Assembly: GCA_046263155.1 (NCBI GenBank)
Contig: JBHELF010000079.1
Location: 1-11,318 of the forward strand
DNA: 11,318 nucleotides
From: DATADF01 sp046263155
GTDB taxonomy: Bacteria > Actinomycetota > CADDZG01 > WHSQ01
Reading direction: 5' to 3'
The position numbers and the translations under genes are program-made. The notes under the pieces were generated by a model that was given only the letters and a program-made list of their open reading frames with translations, made no database searches and was not told where the DNA came from. This document shows, in pieces, positions 1-7,150 of the stretch. Positions within the stretch are counted from its first letter, which is position 1; the number at the start of each line of letters is the position of its first letter.

Positions 1-49
1 ATACCTGAAACCAAGTCCTGCGACTAGACCTAGGGCTTCTCGCAGGGGC

Positions 50-973
50 TTATCGGGGCGAAACCACCGTCGTGCGACGCTCGAAGGAGACCGAGTAAGC
101 CGGCGAGCGAGCGGCCAGGATCAGGTCGCCGGAGGGCTCGATTCCGTCGATGAGCCGCCCAGGGTCGAAGATCATCGGCTCGCATTCGGTTCCCAAATAG
201 TCGGTCAGAGTGACGCGGCCGGCGGGCACCATCTCCCTTTCCGGGGGCCATGCGACGGTGGGATCCGTCGGGTCGTCTTCCTCTTCTCCGATCCGGAACA
301 GCAAGTCGTAAGCGATGGTCTCGGATTCGAGACGCCTCTCGAGATCCTGCTGCAAGTAGTCGCGCCCCAGAGCTCTCGTCTCTTCGTCGGTGAGCGACGC
401 TTCGCCCGCCTCCGCCTCCCAGCGATAGCGGACGAAGCGCTGAGTTCCGTCGGGGGCCGTCATCTTGAAAGCGTGTAGCGCGTTGAAAGAACAGTTGGCG
501 TAGCTGGCGGGGGCCATATTGAAGAGAACGAAGCCGAGCGCGGTCTGGGTCTCCGGGTGAGCATCGACGAACGCCTGCACGCGGTTCAAGTCTGGTTTTC
601 CGGTTTCTGGGTCTGGCTCCTGCGCTTGCAGGAATACGAGGAAGTCTTCCGGGTTGCGGACGAAGAAGACCGGCAGCGTGAGAGAAACGATGTCCGTCGT
701 TCGTCCATCGGCGAGATGGAACTTCACGGCCATCCCGCGTTCGTCCTTGGCGCCGTCGGCACGCGTCGGCTTACCCGAGCCGTTCGAGAATCTCACGGTC
801 ACCGGGATCTCATCACCCCGGAAATGCGGAGCGATAGAGATGGCTGCGGCCTCGGGCGTTGCCGTGAACGTGCCTTTGCAACAGGACCCCTTCGCGTGCA
901 CGGCCCGGAATCCTGGGTGGACCCCGTGGATCTTGCCCATGGCATCGACGATTCTTTCGGAGACCTCGTCCAC
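50..973 (-). CDS. Catalase-family haem peroxidase, SrpA-like
   Basis: This 307-residue protein belongs to the short 'catalase-like' group (SrpA-type), which keeps the catalase core fold but lacks the C-terminal flavodoxin-like and long N-terminal parts of full catalases. Seen in the sequence: H26 in VHAKGSCCKGTF is the expected distal catalytic histidine; RFSNGSG (61-67) and DERGMAVKFH (77-86) are the conserved core; LPVFFVRNPEDF (100-111) matches the strand where large catalases carry the distal Asn, which is absent here as in other SrpA-like proteins; R289 and Y293 in the R-x-x-x-Y pattern give the proximal haem tyrosine. Such enzymes use H2O2 or organic peroxides. No signal peptide is visible, so it is probably cytoplasmic. 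The start is GTG at 973; an in-frame stop lies 36 nt further upstream and no clear Shine-Dalgarno site is seen. It reads away from the AAA+ operon. Confidence 0.88.
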   Translation of the reverse strand: MDEVSERIVDAMGKIHGVHPGFRAVHAKGSCCKGTFTATPEAAAISIAPHFRGDEIPVTVRFSNGSGKPTRADGAKDERGMAVKFHLADGRTTDIVSLTLPVFFVRNPEDFLVFLQAQEPDPETGKPDLNRVQAFVDAHPETQTALGFVLFNMAPASYANCSFNALHAFKMTAPDGTQRFVRYRWEAEAGEASLTDEETRALGRDYLQQDLERRLESETIAYDLLFRIGEEEDDPTDPTVAWPPEREMVPAGRVTLTDYLGTECEPMIFDPGRLIDGIEPSGDLILAARSPAYSVSFERRTTVVSPR

Positions 974-1233
974 GGGCCGAGCGTAGTGCGTTAGGTATCG
1001 GAAGTTCTTTTACGCAGAGCCAGAGTTCGGGCGCCCATGGTCGACAAGCCGACTCCGACAACGAGGCCGAAGCTGACTCTCAAGAGAGATCCTCGTGCAG
1101 GAGCGTGCCGATCATGACTCCGCCAAGAGGCCGACCGGAGAGAGAAGCGCGGCAAACATGCCCGGGTGTTGGGCATGTTGAGGGTCTTCGTTAGCGAATC
1201 GGCCACAGGACGAAGGCTAGTCTTCTCGCAGAA
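974..1233. other. Divergent intergenic spacer, 260 bp
   Basis: The spacer separates the leftward catalase-like gene from the rightward AAA+ operon and so should hold both promoters. I could not identify convincing -35/-10 boxes. It contains the hairpin at 1155-1179. The 10-mer ATGTTGAGGG occurs twice, at 1175 and at the AAA+ start (1234). Open frames crossing it on the minus strand read as shadows, rich in Arg and Ser with no recognisable motif. Confidence 0.6.
1155..1179. promoter_or_regulatory. 9-bp inverted repeat upstream of the AAA+ gene
   Basis: AACATGCCC (1155-1163) and GGGCATGTT (1171-1179) are perfect inverted repeats around a 7-nt centre (GGGTGTT). The site ends 54 nt before the AAA+ start codon. 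It has no following T-run, so a protein-binding operator or an mRNA hairpin in the leader is more likely than a simple terminator. Function is inferred from position only. Confidence 0.4.
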
Positions 1234-3702
1234 ATGTTGAGGGACGGGGGCCGCTCGCGCTACTTCGTACTTGCGGGAGTGGTGCTCTTGGCTGCCTACT
1301 CCGTGACGGCACTGATCCTCTATTCGAGAAAGGACTTTGCGAGCGCGGGCCCTCTTTCTCTCTATGCACCTGGTTTCATAGAACCTCTCTCGAGCCAATC
1401 GCTCCCATACCCCAGTGAGGCCTGCTTTTCGGATCGTGAAAGGTCTGGTCATCGGGTCAAGGTAGTCGGAGGTCCGGTTGAGGGGCGTCACTACTTTGCC
1501 TGCTACCTCCTCACGACTGAAGCTTCTTTTGCGGAGTCGGCAGACGTTCTCGAAGTGCGCGTCATCGATTCACAAGGGGATCGAGTCGTCGATCCACAGA
1601 TCATCAAGCGCGGCGGGGCTTGGCCCTGGTTCGCGCTGGTAAAGACAGGCGGCGAACTGATTTTGGCAGGGCTCGCAGTTATCGCTCTGTGGGTGGCCGC
1701 GTGGGTCTACCGACGGATGACCGAACCGGGTGTCCCCGTTCAAGGAGCTGAGCGAGGATTAATTGTTGCGATCCTGCTCCTGGTACCAGTACTCGGCTGG
1801 ATTGTGCTGCGCCGGCTTGGTGTCTCGAGACGGCGCATGGGTGTTGTCGGCATGCGGATGTTCTTCGTTCTACTAGTCCTGATGCTCTCCGGCTTTCTAA
1901 CCGAAGTGTCGGAGAAGGACGACTTTTGGGGTGCTACGGCCGTGAGCTTCATGTTCGCGGCGTTGTTGCTAGGACTGATCGCTTCCTGGTTCTGGGTGGA
2001 ACCAGCCCCTGCGCCATCCGGAGCTGTTTTCATTACAACGCCATCTATTCAACCGGTGAGTTTGGGTACTCAAAGACCTACGATCGCGCCCACTGTGACG
2101 CCCGATATCCGCTTTCCCCTTACAAAGCCAGGCGATTTGCCCTCCTTCGATGACGTGGGCGGCATGGACGACTTGAAGGCCGAACTCAAGAACACGATCG
2201 GTTTGATCCTTGCTTTCGTGGAGGGGGCAGCCGACTACCGGATCACATGGAACGGTTTGCTTCTCCATGGCCCTCCAGGCGTCGGGAAGACTTTCATAGC
2301 TCGAGCCGCGGCCGGCGAGTTGGGCCTGAATTTCATCCATATCTCTGCCGGCGATCTGATGTCAGGTTTTCGAGGTGAGTCCGCACGCAACGTCGAACGA
2401 GTTTTCAGATTTGCAGCACGCCACGTTCCGTGCATTCTCTTTTTCGACGAATTTGATTCCGTCGGTCAAAGGAGAGGTGATTATCCCGATCAGGAGTCGC
2501 GGCGAACGGTAGGTGAGCTGCTCCAGACCGTTGAGGAATATCGCGCCGTAGCACAATTGATCGTCGTCGCCGCCACGAACGATTTAGAAGGCCTCGATCC
2601 CGCTGTTGTCAGACCTGGGCGATTCGATCGTCATATCCGGCTCGATCTTCCGGACGAGAAGGCGCGCGCCGCGATCTTCTCGGAACAACTAGAAGGTCGA
2701 CCGACGGCAGCCGATATCGATTACGGCGTGCTGGCCTCGCGATCGGAAGGAATGAGCCCAGCGGCCATCGCGCAAGTCGTGGAAATGGCGGCTCTAAGAG
2801 CTTTTAGAGACGCCGCGAGCTCAGGGCGCTCGGTAGAGATCACGACGGACATCCTCAGACAAGCGATGCGCGACCGCGGGGGAAAGGATCGCCCGACGAT
2901 CGAGAACTGGAGTTGGGACCGTCTGATCTTGCCGAACGTAGTCAAGGCCGAGCTTCAGGAGGTCGTAATGCTGATTGAGAATCCTGAGCTCGCCGCCTCA
3001 TTAGGCGTCGAGCCCCCAACAGGAATACTTCTGAGTGGTCCGCCGGGAACGGGCAAGACCTCCATCGCTCGCGTCATCGCCGCTCAGGCCGACTGCTCGT
3101 TCTATCCGGTTTCGAGTTCAGACGTGACGAGCATGTGGCTCGGCGAGTCCGAGAAGAGCATCGCGCGCCTGTTCGATCGAGCTCGCGCGAATGCGCCCTC
3201 CATCATCTTCTTTGACGAGATCGACGCTATCGGCTCCAGCAGAGGAACGTATGGCGCTTACGACAGACAAATAAACGAACTGTTACAGCAAATCGACGGA
3301 GTAGCCGGACAACGAGGCGTACTGGTTATCGGTGCGACGAATCGACCCGATCGGCTGGACGCTGCGCTAACTCGGGGTGGCCGCCTATCCCGGAGTATTG
3401 AAATACCGCTGCCAGATCGGGAGGCACGCTTGGCCCTTTTCCGACTCATGACGAAGAAGATGCCCATCAGTGGAGTCGATTTGGAATCCATTGCTGATGC
3501 AACTGAGGGCCTAGCTGGTGCCGACATTGAAGCTGTATGCCAGCAGGCTGCTCTCGAGGCTCTCATTCGGACGAATAGAGGCCGGAAAACGGGGGGAGAC
3601 TTACCCCGGAAGGCACGTATAGATCAACAGGACTTCGATCGCGCCTTGAATGTCTTCAGCACTAAGAAGCAGAACCTCGGGCAGACCGCAAGGAGGACCT
3701 GA
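1234..3702 (+). CDS. Membrane-anchored tandem AAA+ ATPase (Cdc48/VCP-like D1-D2)
   Basis: The 822-residue protein has two complete AAA modules behind a membrane region. D1: Walker A GPPGVGKT (346-353), Walker B with D405/E406 (LFFDEFDS), sensor-1 N449 (AATND), arginine fingers R460 and R463. D2: Walker A GPPGTGKT (602-609), Walker B D661/E662 (IIFFDEIDAIG), second-region-of-homology R714/R717. Pore-loop aromatics are F in MSGFRGES and W in TSMWLGES, as in Cdc48/p97-type unfoldases. Both rings look able to bind and hydrolyse ATP. The Cdc48 N-domain is absent. Instead there is a helix at 10-30, a roughly 100-residue segment with C64 and C90, then hydrophobic segments near 138-158, 175-193, 207-224 and 232-254. 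FtsH-like anchoring is therefore expected, but no M41 protease HEXXH is present. ATG 1234 is the only start in an open frame that begins at 1195; no Shine-Dalgarno is visible. Confidence 0.9.
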   Translation: MLRDGGRSRYFVLAGVVLLAAYSVTALILYSRKDFASAGPLSLYAPGFIEPLSSQSLPYPSEACFSDRERSGHRVKVVGGPVEGRHYFACYLLTTEASFAESADVLEVRVIDSQGDRVVDPQIIKRGGAWPWFALVKTGGELILAGLAVIALWVAAWVYRRMTEPGVPVQGAERGLIVAILLLVPVLGWIVLRRLGVSRRRMGVVGMRMFFVLLVLMLSGFLTEVSEKDDFWGATAVSFMFAALLLGLIASWFWVEPAPAPSGAVFITTPSIQPVSLGTQRPTIAPTVTPDIRFPLTKPGDLPSFDDVGGMDDLKAELKNTIGLILAFVEGAADYRITWNGLLLHGPPGVGKTFIARAAAGELGLNFIHISAGDLMSGFRGESARNVERVFRFAARHVPCILFFDEFDSVGQRRGDYPDQESRRTVGELLQTVEEYRAVAQLIVVAATNDLEGLDPAVVRPGRFDRHIRLDLPDEKARAAIFSEQLEGRPTAADIDYGVLASRSEGMSPAAIAQVVEMAALRAFRDAASSGRSVEITTDILRQAMRDRGGKDRPTIENWSWDRLILPNVVKAELQEVVMLIENPELAASLGVEPPTGILLSGPPGTGKTSIARVIAAQADCSFYPVSSSDVTSMWLGESEKSIARLFDRARANAPSIIFFDEIDAIGSSRGTYGAYDRQINELLQQIDGVAGQRGVLVIGATNRPDRLDAALTRGGRLSRSIEIPLPDREARLALFRLMTKKMPISGVDLESIADATEGLAGADIEAVCQQAALEALIRTNRGRKTGGDLPRKARIDQQDFDRALNVFSTKKQNLGQTARRT
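3691..3696 (+). promoter_or_regulatory. Strong Shine-Dalgarno inside the 3' end of the AAA+ gene
   Basis: AGGAGG lies 5 nt before the ATG at 3702. The ATG shares its first base with the TGA stop of the AAA+ gene (3700-3702), so the two genes overlap by one base and translation is probably coupled. This fixes the start of the downstream gene. Confidence 0.8.
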
Positions 3703-4154
3703 TGGTCTGCATCTTTTGTGTTGCCGCGTTTGTGGCAGTAGTTGGTGCTATGGGTGGGATTTCCCTGGCGCAAATCGAGGGAGCTCTTCAGAGTCGATCA
3801 AAGGGCCCCGTCCAAAAAACCTCCGAATCAAGCTCTGTTGTGAAATATGAGGCGAACGTCACCGTACTGACAGGCAAGGTCGTTCCTGTCGCTGTGACTA
3901 TCTATAAGGAGCACAACCGTGTACGCATCCAGCTGCTCACTCACGAGCTCTCGCGGGCCGAGATTGAAAAGGTAGAAGACGAGATCGCCGAGATGCTGCA
4001 AGCTCGCATAGTTATCCGCTCTGATCCAGAGACCGAAAAGAAAGTGCATGAGGCCTTCCGAGACGAGCTCGAGTCGGATGCTGCCGAGAGAATCGTTGGT
4101 TCGGATCCTCGGCGCCGAGGCGTGAGTACGCCTCCTTCAATTCAGGGGGGTTAG
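3702..4154 (+). CDS. Small exported protein coupled to the AAA+ ATPase
   Basis: I do not recognise a family for this 150-residue protein. Residues 3-23 are hydrophobic (two Cys, then SLAQ), consistent with a signal peptide or a membrane anchor. A Ser/Lys-rich linker (31-46) follows, then a short beta-like stretch (47-79, including VTVLTGKVVPVAVTIYKE), an acidic/basic helix at 84-101, a second helix at 108-127 and a disordered Arg/Pro-rich tail. It overlaps the AAA+ stop codon by one base behind a near-perfect Shine-Dalgarno, so the two proteins are very likely made together. A role as partner, adaptor or substrate of the AAA+ protein on the outer face of the membrane is inference only. The TAG stop forms the first bases of the repeat element that follows. 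Confidence 0.7.
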   Translation: MVCIFCVAAFVAVVGAMGGISLAQIEGALQSRSKGPVQKTSESSSVVKYEANVTVLTGKVVPVAVTIYKEHNRVRIQLLTHELSRAEIEKVEDEIAEMLQARIVIRSDPETEKKVHEAFRDELESDAAERIVGSDPRRRGVSTPPSIQGG

Positions 4155-4162
4155 CCAGCTCC

Positions 4163-4185
4163 GCATCGGATTCCAACCCCGATGC
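4163..4185. repeat. 23-nt palindrome, copy 1
   Basis: GCATCGG (4163-4169) and CCGATGC (4179-4185) are perfect inverted repeats around a 9-nt centre. It is one of five gap-free copies of the family in this window. It starts 8 nt after a TAG stop codon. Confidence 0.75.
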
Positions 4186-4206
4186 CACACGCGGCTCCCG
4201 GCAGCG

Positions 4207-4252
4207 GACAAGACGAGCATCGGAATCCCATCAGTCGCCGCTGATTCTTGTC
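4207..4252. repeat. Interrupted 12-bp hairpin
   Basis: The right arm CTGATTCTTGTC (4241-4252) is exactly complementary to GACAAGA (4207-4213) plus ATCAG (4230-4234), with loop TCGCCG. The left arm is split by 16 nt (4214-4229), which contain the half-site GCATCGGAATCCC. It looks like a perfect hairpin interrupted by part of the palindromic repeat, though a simple bulged stem would read the same. Confidence 0.5.
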
Positions 4253-4290
4253 ACACCCAGCTGCTTTGCTGCTCAGGAGGCCTAGACTGA

Positions 4291-4296
4291 AAGGAG
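4291..4296 (+). promoter_or_regulatory. Shine-Dalgarno that sets the start at 4303
   Basis: AAGGAG directly abuts the ATG at 4297 (0-nt spacing) but sits 6 nt before the in-frame ATG at 4303. The second ATG is therefore the better start. Confidence 0.65.
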
Positions 4297-4302
4297 ATGA
4301 AC

Positions 4303-4548
4303 ATGGAGCAGGTCGCCTGGGCCGCCATAGGTGTGCTAGCCGCCGGCTTCGCCGGTGTGCTTGCGATGTTTCTGTTCTTGTTGAACAAGATGGAGATGGG
4401 GTTTTCACAGACCAATATTCGGATCGACCATCTCGCGACTCGACTCGAGGGTCGAATCGAGGCTCTGTCTGCGCGGCTCGACAGCCGTATCGATTCGCTG
4501 TCGGCTCAATTGCAGGCACACCTCGAATACCACCAGCAGCTGGGCTGA
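4303..4548 (+). CDS. Small membrane-anchored coiled-coil protein, paralogue 1
   Basis: About 81 residues: a hydrophobic helix (MEQVAWAAIGVLAAG onward, ending at FLFLLNK) followed by an amphipathic region built from 11-residue repeats, RLEGRIEALSA then RLDSRIDSLSA then QLQAHLEYH. Eleven-residue periodicity suggests a right-handed or hendecad coiled coil. A homologue lies at 11100-11294 on the other strand, sharing the QVAW.AIG start and the QLQAHLE.H end. Proteins with this plan are, from memory, widespread small hypotheticals with no assigned function. The alternative start at ATG 4297 adds two residues. The gene stands between repeat element A and the protease gene, 63 nt upstream of the latter's start. 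Confidence 0.75.
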   Translation: MEQVAWAAIGVLAAGFAGVLAMFLFLLNKMEMGFSQTNIRIDHLATRLEGRIEALSARLDSRIDSLSAQLQAHLEYHQQLG

Positions 4549-4611
4549 GACCAGCCACTGCCAGGCTCGTGACACCACGCGCCTCCCGCTGCATTCACGA
4601 GCTGTAGTCGC

Positions 4612-5682
4612 GTGTTCTCAAGACCCCGCGTATTACTAGCGGCTATTAGTACCCTCGTCCTGCTCGCGACGGGGACGGTCCATGTCAGTGCGGCTCGCGC
4701 ACCCGATTGTGGGCCTGTACGGCGGGAGGGGAGGAGTGACGCGGGCACTTTCCCAGACGACCCGTTGTTCCCTCGCCAGTGGAACCTCGACCAAATCCGG
4801 GCTCCCGAGGCCTGGGCTCTCGGGGCGCTCGGACGCGGCACGATCATTGGGGTGGTCGATAGCGGGATCGACACGGCCCATCCGGACCTCCGCGGAAAGA
4901 TCGTCTTCGCGCCGGGGGTGAGCTGTGAGGCCATCGAGGACGAGGTGGGCCACGGGACTCATGTCGCCGGCATTGCCGCGGCTTCGACCGACAACGGACG
5001 CGGCATAGCGGGTGTTGCTCCTGCAGCCAAACTCATGCCGTTAAAGGATGAAGGCGATCGTGCTGCACAGATAAGACTTGCGGTCGACAGTGGCGCCGAT
5101 GTGATCAACATGAGTTGGCGGTCGATATACGCATCGCCGATCGACCCTCTCAATCCAGGGTTGGTCGATGCCCTGGAATATGCCTGGGACAGAGGCGTGG
5201 TTCTGGTCGCGGCCGCAGGCAATGATCGTCTTCCAAATTGTGAGCACCCTGCGGCCCACGCCCGCGTCGTATGTGTCGCGGCAACGGATAAGAGGGGATT
5301 GCCGGCTCATTTTTCCAACCGCCCAGTCAAGCTCGAAGGGTTGGCGGTGAGCGCGCCGGGAGGCGTTGGACTAGGCGGATGCGACATGGATGAGGACGTC
5401 TGGTCGACGATGCCGCCGGGGTCAGTTTATGAATCGTGTAACGAGTTCCCCGGCTATCAACCGCTGCAGGGGACCTCTATGGCCGCGCCGCACGTGGCAG
5501 GTGTGGCCGCCCTTCTCATCGGGGCGGGCCTGACCAATGAGGAAGTAGTCGAGTGCCTGGCCTCAACCGCTTTCAATCCGTTGACCGGTACCCGCGGGCA
5601 GTTCACCCCTGCCTATGGCTACGGGATTGTGGACGCGGCGGCGGCCGTCGAGTCCTGCACTAACTCCTCGTCTCGTCCGTAA
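4612..5682 (+). CDS. Secreted subtilisin-like serine protease (S8)
   Basis: A 356-residue S8 peptidase with the full catalytic set: D83 (VVDSGID), H114 (GHGTHVAG, 113-120), oxyanion N204 (AAGND) and S289 (GTSMAAPHVAG). An N-terminal signal peptide is clear (about 1-29: RPR, then a hydrophobic core, then VSAARA). The segment DDPLFPRQWNLDQIRAPEAW (49-68) is the familiar lead-in of thermitase-like S8 enzymes. There is no room for a normal I9 inhibitor prodomain, so maturation must differ from classical subtilisin. Several Cys (33, 105, 210, 221, 257, 276, 315, 349) suggest disulfides in the exported protein. The GTG at 4612 is the only usable start in a frame that opens after a TGA at 4570; the Shine-Dalgarno is weak. 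It converges on the lysyl-oxidase-like gene with 20 nt between stops. Confidence 0.92.
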   Translation: MFSRPRVLLAAISTLVLLATGTVHVSAARAPDCGPVRREGRSDAGTFPDDPLFPRQWNLDQIRAPEAWALGALGRGTIIGVVDSGIDTAHPDLRGKIVFAPGVSCEAIEDEVGHGTHVAGIAAASTDNGRGIAGVAPAAKLMPLKDEGDRAAQIRLAVDSGADVINMSWRSIYASPIDPLNPGLVDALEYAWDRGVVLVAAAGNDRLPNCEHPAAHARVVCVAATDKRGLPAHFSNRPVKLEGLAVSAPGGVGLGGCDMDEDVWSTMPPGSVYESCNEFPGYQPLQGTSMAAPHVAGVAALLIGAGLTNEEVVECLASTAFNPLTGTRGQFTPAYGYGIVDAAAAVESCTNSSSRP

Positions 5683-5702
5683 CGTTGTGGCTTGGCGCCC
5701 TA

Positions 5703-7001
5703 CTAATCCTCTGCGGTGGCGTAGCGAGCGTCCTTAGCACGGACTTTCTGGTCGTCCCACGGGTCCATTCCATACCCGCGCTCTAGAACCTCGATCTCGC
5801 TTCCCATTACTCGGATATACGCGTAAGCAAAGTTGTCATCCTTGTTGGATTCGAGAATCGAATTCGCCTGATTCGCCTTAGTGCGAACCACGTAGAGGCC
5901 ATCCGGATTGTCCGCGAAGTCCACATAGTTGCCCGGAAGGAAATATGCATAGATGTCCGCCCAGCCGCGCGTCAGGCCGATCCTGGTTTCGGACGATGGA
6001 TCTTCCAGTATCCCACGGCAACTCGACAGGCCGCCTCTGTTCGGATCGTTGGCGAATGAGTGCCACTTCGCGATCAGGTAGTCGCCCATGCAGAACCCCA
6101 TCTTTGGCCCTGTGCCTGCCAGCTCCAGCCCGCCCGACTTGGGGTCGGTAACGCGATAAAGATCGAGGCTCGCAAACGCGGCGTGGTGATAGTGGGTGTG
6201 AGTGGCGTGGTACTCGTACCGGCCAGCCGGGTAATCCTTGTAAGTTCCATCCGCCTGCTGGATGCGCTGAATGACGGTTCCCTCCGTCACGCTGTCGCCG
6301 GGAACGTAGACAAGCTCGAGGTGGCCCTTACCGATGTTTTCGGGGCCAATGGAGAACCTCAGACAGCGTTGGGGGCTGTAGTCATACATCTCATCGGCGC
6401 TGCATCCGTTTGTCGGGATATGGCCATGCGCGGGCCCCGACCCTAAGACGGTTGCCGGTGTTGAGAATGTGAACTCGAACGGCGGCGTCAACCTCAGGTT
6501 TGGCAACAAAGCTCCCTTGCCTTTCGAGACGGGGATTTTCTTTTCGAGCTTGGCCCGCATCTGAAAGGTGGCTTCGTCGGCTCGGGTTGCGACTACGCGT
6601 GCAATCCACGTGCCAGTTACAGGGATCTCGGCAACGACTTCGCCGGAATAAAGCGGAAAATCAGCATCGACTTGGGTGCCCGAAGGGTCGAACAAATACA
6701 GCTCCAGAAACTCGCCATTATCCAAATCCCCATCGTCAGGGCTATCCACTCCGACTCTTAGACGCTCGGCGTCTTCGAGCACTGTGATCTTGTAGTCAAC
6801 GCAGGCCTTGACCCCAGAGGCGCAGTCTCCCGGGAATAAGCCGGGCACGAAACTGGCCTGGCTGATGCTCTCAGGACCCTGCCAGAAAACGGACTGACCG
6901 GCTTTGAGACTGAATTCATCTACTTGTTCCTGAGCATTCGCGGTGGTCGAGAGAGCTGCTGCCAGATTGAGAATCATGAATATTGCGACCCATTTACGCA
7001 T
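5703..7001 (-). CDS. Secreted lysyl-oxidase-family copper protein with N-terminal beta domain
   Basis: A 432-residue exported protein. Residues 1-23 are a signal peptide (MRKWVAIFMILNL, then TANA before QEQ). Residues about 30-152 form a beta-rich domain resembling bacterial pre-peptidase C-terminal (PPC) domains. Residues about 165-400 match the lysyl oxidase family: the copper talon reads Y-E-Y-H-A-T-H-T-H-Y-H (262-272), parallel to the animal W-x-W-H-x-C-H-x-H-Y-H, giving H268, H270 and H272 as ligands. K300 in GPKMGFCMGD aligns with the Lys of the lysine tyrosylquinone cofactor. GWADIYAYFLPGNYVDF (346-362) and ESNKDDNFAYAYIRV (384-398) are the typical C-terminal part. The Tyr partner is not at the animal position (G346 there); Y351 or Y353 are candidates. 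Activity would be amine oxidation outside the cell. ATG 7001 is chosen over an upstream start at 7052 because it has both the Shine-Dalgarno and the signal peptide. Confidence 0.85.
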   Translation of the reverse strand: MRKWVAIFMILNLAAALSTTANAQEQVDEFSLKAGQSVFWQGPESISQASFVPGLFPGDCASGVKACVDYKITVLEDAERLRVGVDSPDDGDLDNGEFLELYLFDPSGTQVDADFPLYSGEVVAEIPVTGTWIARVVATRADEATFQMRAKLEKKIPVSKGKGALLPNLRLTPPFEFTFSTPATVLGSGPAHGHIPTNGCSADEMYDYSPQRCLRFSIGPENIGKGHLELVYVPGDSVTEGTVIQRIQQADGTYKDYPAGRYEYHATHTHYHHAAFASLDLYRVTDPKSGGLELAGTGPKMGFCMGDYLIAKWHSFANDPNRGGLSSCRGILEDPSSETRIGLTRGWADIYAYFLPGNYVDFADNPDGLYVVRTKANQANSILESNKDDNFAYAYIRVMGSEIEVLERGYGMDPWDDQKVRAKDARYATAED

Positions 7002-7007
7002 GGTGAG

Positions 7008-7015
7008 TCCTCCCC
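7008..7015 (-). promoter_or_regulatory. Shine-Dalgarno that sets the start at 7001
   Basis: On the minus strand GGGGAGGA sits 6 nt before the ATG at 7001, which begins a canonical signal peptide. The upstream start at 7052 would put 17 extra residues before that signal peptide and has no such site. Confidence 0.75.
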
Positions 7016-7127
7016 ATCGCCCCTGAAATATGTATTGCGTCCAGCCTTTCAATCAGTCTGGACTGGGGTCAAGACATTTAGCTATCGCTTAGGCGACAAA
7101 TTGGCGCTTGCTCTGTTTACTCGGGGA

Positions 7128-7150
7128 GCATCGGACTCGAAGTCCAATGC
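7128..7150. repeat. 23-nt palindrome, copy 2
   Basis: GCATCGGACT (7128-7137), centre CGA, then AGTCC and AATGC. The arms pair over GCAT/ATGC and GGACT/AGTCC with a single C-A mismatch, the tightest hairpin of the five copies. It is the only copy upstream of both neighbouring genes rather than at a 3' end. Confidence 0.75.

Larger units (their letters stand above)
4152..4257 (-). repeat. Composite palindromic element A (long form)
   Basis: In the direction of the preceding gene the element runs from the TAG stop (4152) through CTCCGCATC, a 23-nt palindrome (4163-4185), the 13-mer GGACAAGACGAGC (4206-4218), a second half-site GCATCGGAATCCC (4217-4229) and a hairpin, to TGTCACACC (4249-4257). 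The same ordered landmarks (TAG, CTCCGCATC, TGTCACACC) occur at 11020-11102 in the opposite orientation. It fills most of the gap between the exported-protein gene and the small coiled-coil gene. Confidence 0.65.

Noticed and set aside
557..994. Plus-strand open frames opposite the catalase-like gene
   Set aside because: They lie antisense to a gene with clear catalase-family motifs and have shadow-like Arg/Gly/Val composition.
991..1491. Minus-strand 166-residue open frame across the AAA+ start
   Set aside because: Arg/Ser/Thr-rich with no motif, and antisense to the AAA+ N-terminus, which has a good membrane helix.
4150..4260. Integron attC site at the repeat elements
   Set aside because: The gene-plus-palindrome layout is cassette-like, but I found no paired RYYYAAC and GTTRRRY core sites at consistent ends, orientation is mixed, and no integrase is in the window.
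4543..4556. Small hairpin GGCTG/CAGCC at the end of the coiled-coil gene as a terminator
   Set aside because: Only 5 bp, overlaps the stop codon and has no T-run.
4151..4594. Minus-strand 147-residue open frame opposite the coiled-coil gene
   Set aside because: It covers the repeat element and is antisense to a gene that has a paralogue and a Shine-Dalgarno.
5683..5702. Bidirectional terminator between the convergent S8 and lysyl-oxidase-like genes
   Set aside because: Only 20 nt, with no stable inverted repeat or T-run. Termination may lie inside the genes, but nothing supports a site.
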